Assembly: GCA_027080245.1 (NCBI GenBank)
Contig: JALWSN010000167.1
Span: forward strand, 1-7,271
From: Ignavibacteriales bacterium
Lineage (GTDB): Bacteria > Bacteroidota > Ignavibacteria > Ignavibacteriales > Melioribacteraceae
Direction: 5' to 3'
DNA length: 7,271 nucleotides
The stretch's first letter is position 1; each line of letters begins with the position of its first letter. The position numbers and the translations under genes are program-made. Below the pieces are notes generated by a model. That model was not told the origin of the DNA, searched no databases, and saw only the letters and a list, made by a program, of their open reading frames with translations. This document shows positions 7,146 through 7,271 of this stretch, piece after piece.

Positions 7146-7156
7146 AGGTGACCCCC
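7146..7156 (-). promoter_or_regulatory. Ribosome binding site of the beta-propeller gene (GGGGGT)
   Basis: The minus strand reads GGGGGTCACCT directly before ATG. GGGGGT (7151-7156) can pair with the ACCUCC anti-Shine-Dalgarno core through one G-U wobble, five bases from the start. An out-of-frame ATG overlaps the upstream edge of this site. Confidence 0.5.
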
Positions 7157-7187
7157 ATGATTTTTAATGAACAAAATATTGAAACTC

Positions 7188-7217
7188 AATTTATTAAAAA
7201 ATCATATTTAAAGTCAA
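7188..7217 (-). promoter_or_regulatory. Weak promoter candidate for the secreted-protein unit
   Basis: In the AT-rich leader the minus strand has TTGACT (7212-7217), an 18-base spacer and TAAATT (7188-7193), resembling a sigma-70 -35/-10 pair and giving a 5' leader of roughly 35 bases. A competing Bacteroidota-like reading is TTTG (7248-7251), 19 bases, then TAAATTAT (7221-7228), which is a poor -7 match. AT-rich sequence produces such matches by chance, and the true promoter may be outside the window. Confidence 0.25.
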
Positions 7218-7271
7218 GAAATAATTTACTTTCTAAAAAATGATTTCCAAATTCAACACAAAATCTTATTC

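Overview
The window looks like a piece of chromosome from a member of the Fibrobacterota-Chlorobi-Bacteroidota (FCB) group. The best guess is Ignavibacteria or a close relative, not a classical Bacteroidia. Three things support this: two secreted proteins ending in type IX secretion (T9SS) type A sorting domains of the NYPNPFNP(T/S)TT form, a trigger factor with a strongly diverged peptidyl-prolyl isomerase domain, and a Bacteroidota-style promoter (TTTG-N20-TATTTTTG) in front of a tRNA gene. The species cannot be named from the sequence alone. All genes lie on the minus strand, so transcription runs from high to low coordinates.

Right-hand unit (about 7145 down to 1759): two secreted-protein genes separated by only 35 bases. 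The first encodes a 485-residue protein with a signal peptide, a YVTN/NHL-like beta-propeller and a T9SS sorting domain. The second encodes a 1280-residue protein with a signal peptide, twelve FG-GAP/VCBS-type calcium-motif repeats in a nested 3+3+3+3 arrangement, an OB-fold region, an Ig-like segment and a T9SS sorting domain. A strong intrinsic terminator follows the second gene. Both products should cross the inner membrane by Sec, cross the outer membrane by T9SS, and end up on the cell surface or outside the cell. No enzymatic domain is visible in either.

Left-hand unit (about 1659 down to 1): a housekeeping protein-quality-control unit. A promoter is followed by tRNA-Leu(UAG), then tig (trigger factor, TTG start) and the first 46 codons of clpP (protease subunit, cut by the window edge). 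No terminator is visible between the tRNA and tig, and tig and clpP share one base (TAATG), so the three are probably co-transcribed. Trigger factor folds nascent chains at the ribosome and ClpP degrades failed proteins.

The gene-free stretches are short. Positions 1613-1809 hold the terminator of the secreted unit and the promoter of the housekeeping unit. Positions 7146-7271 hold the leader and a weak promoter candidate for the secreted unit. I see no CRISPR, insertion sequence, phage gene or defence system. The most notable content is the architecture of the large secreted protein and its pairing with a second propeller protein.
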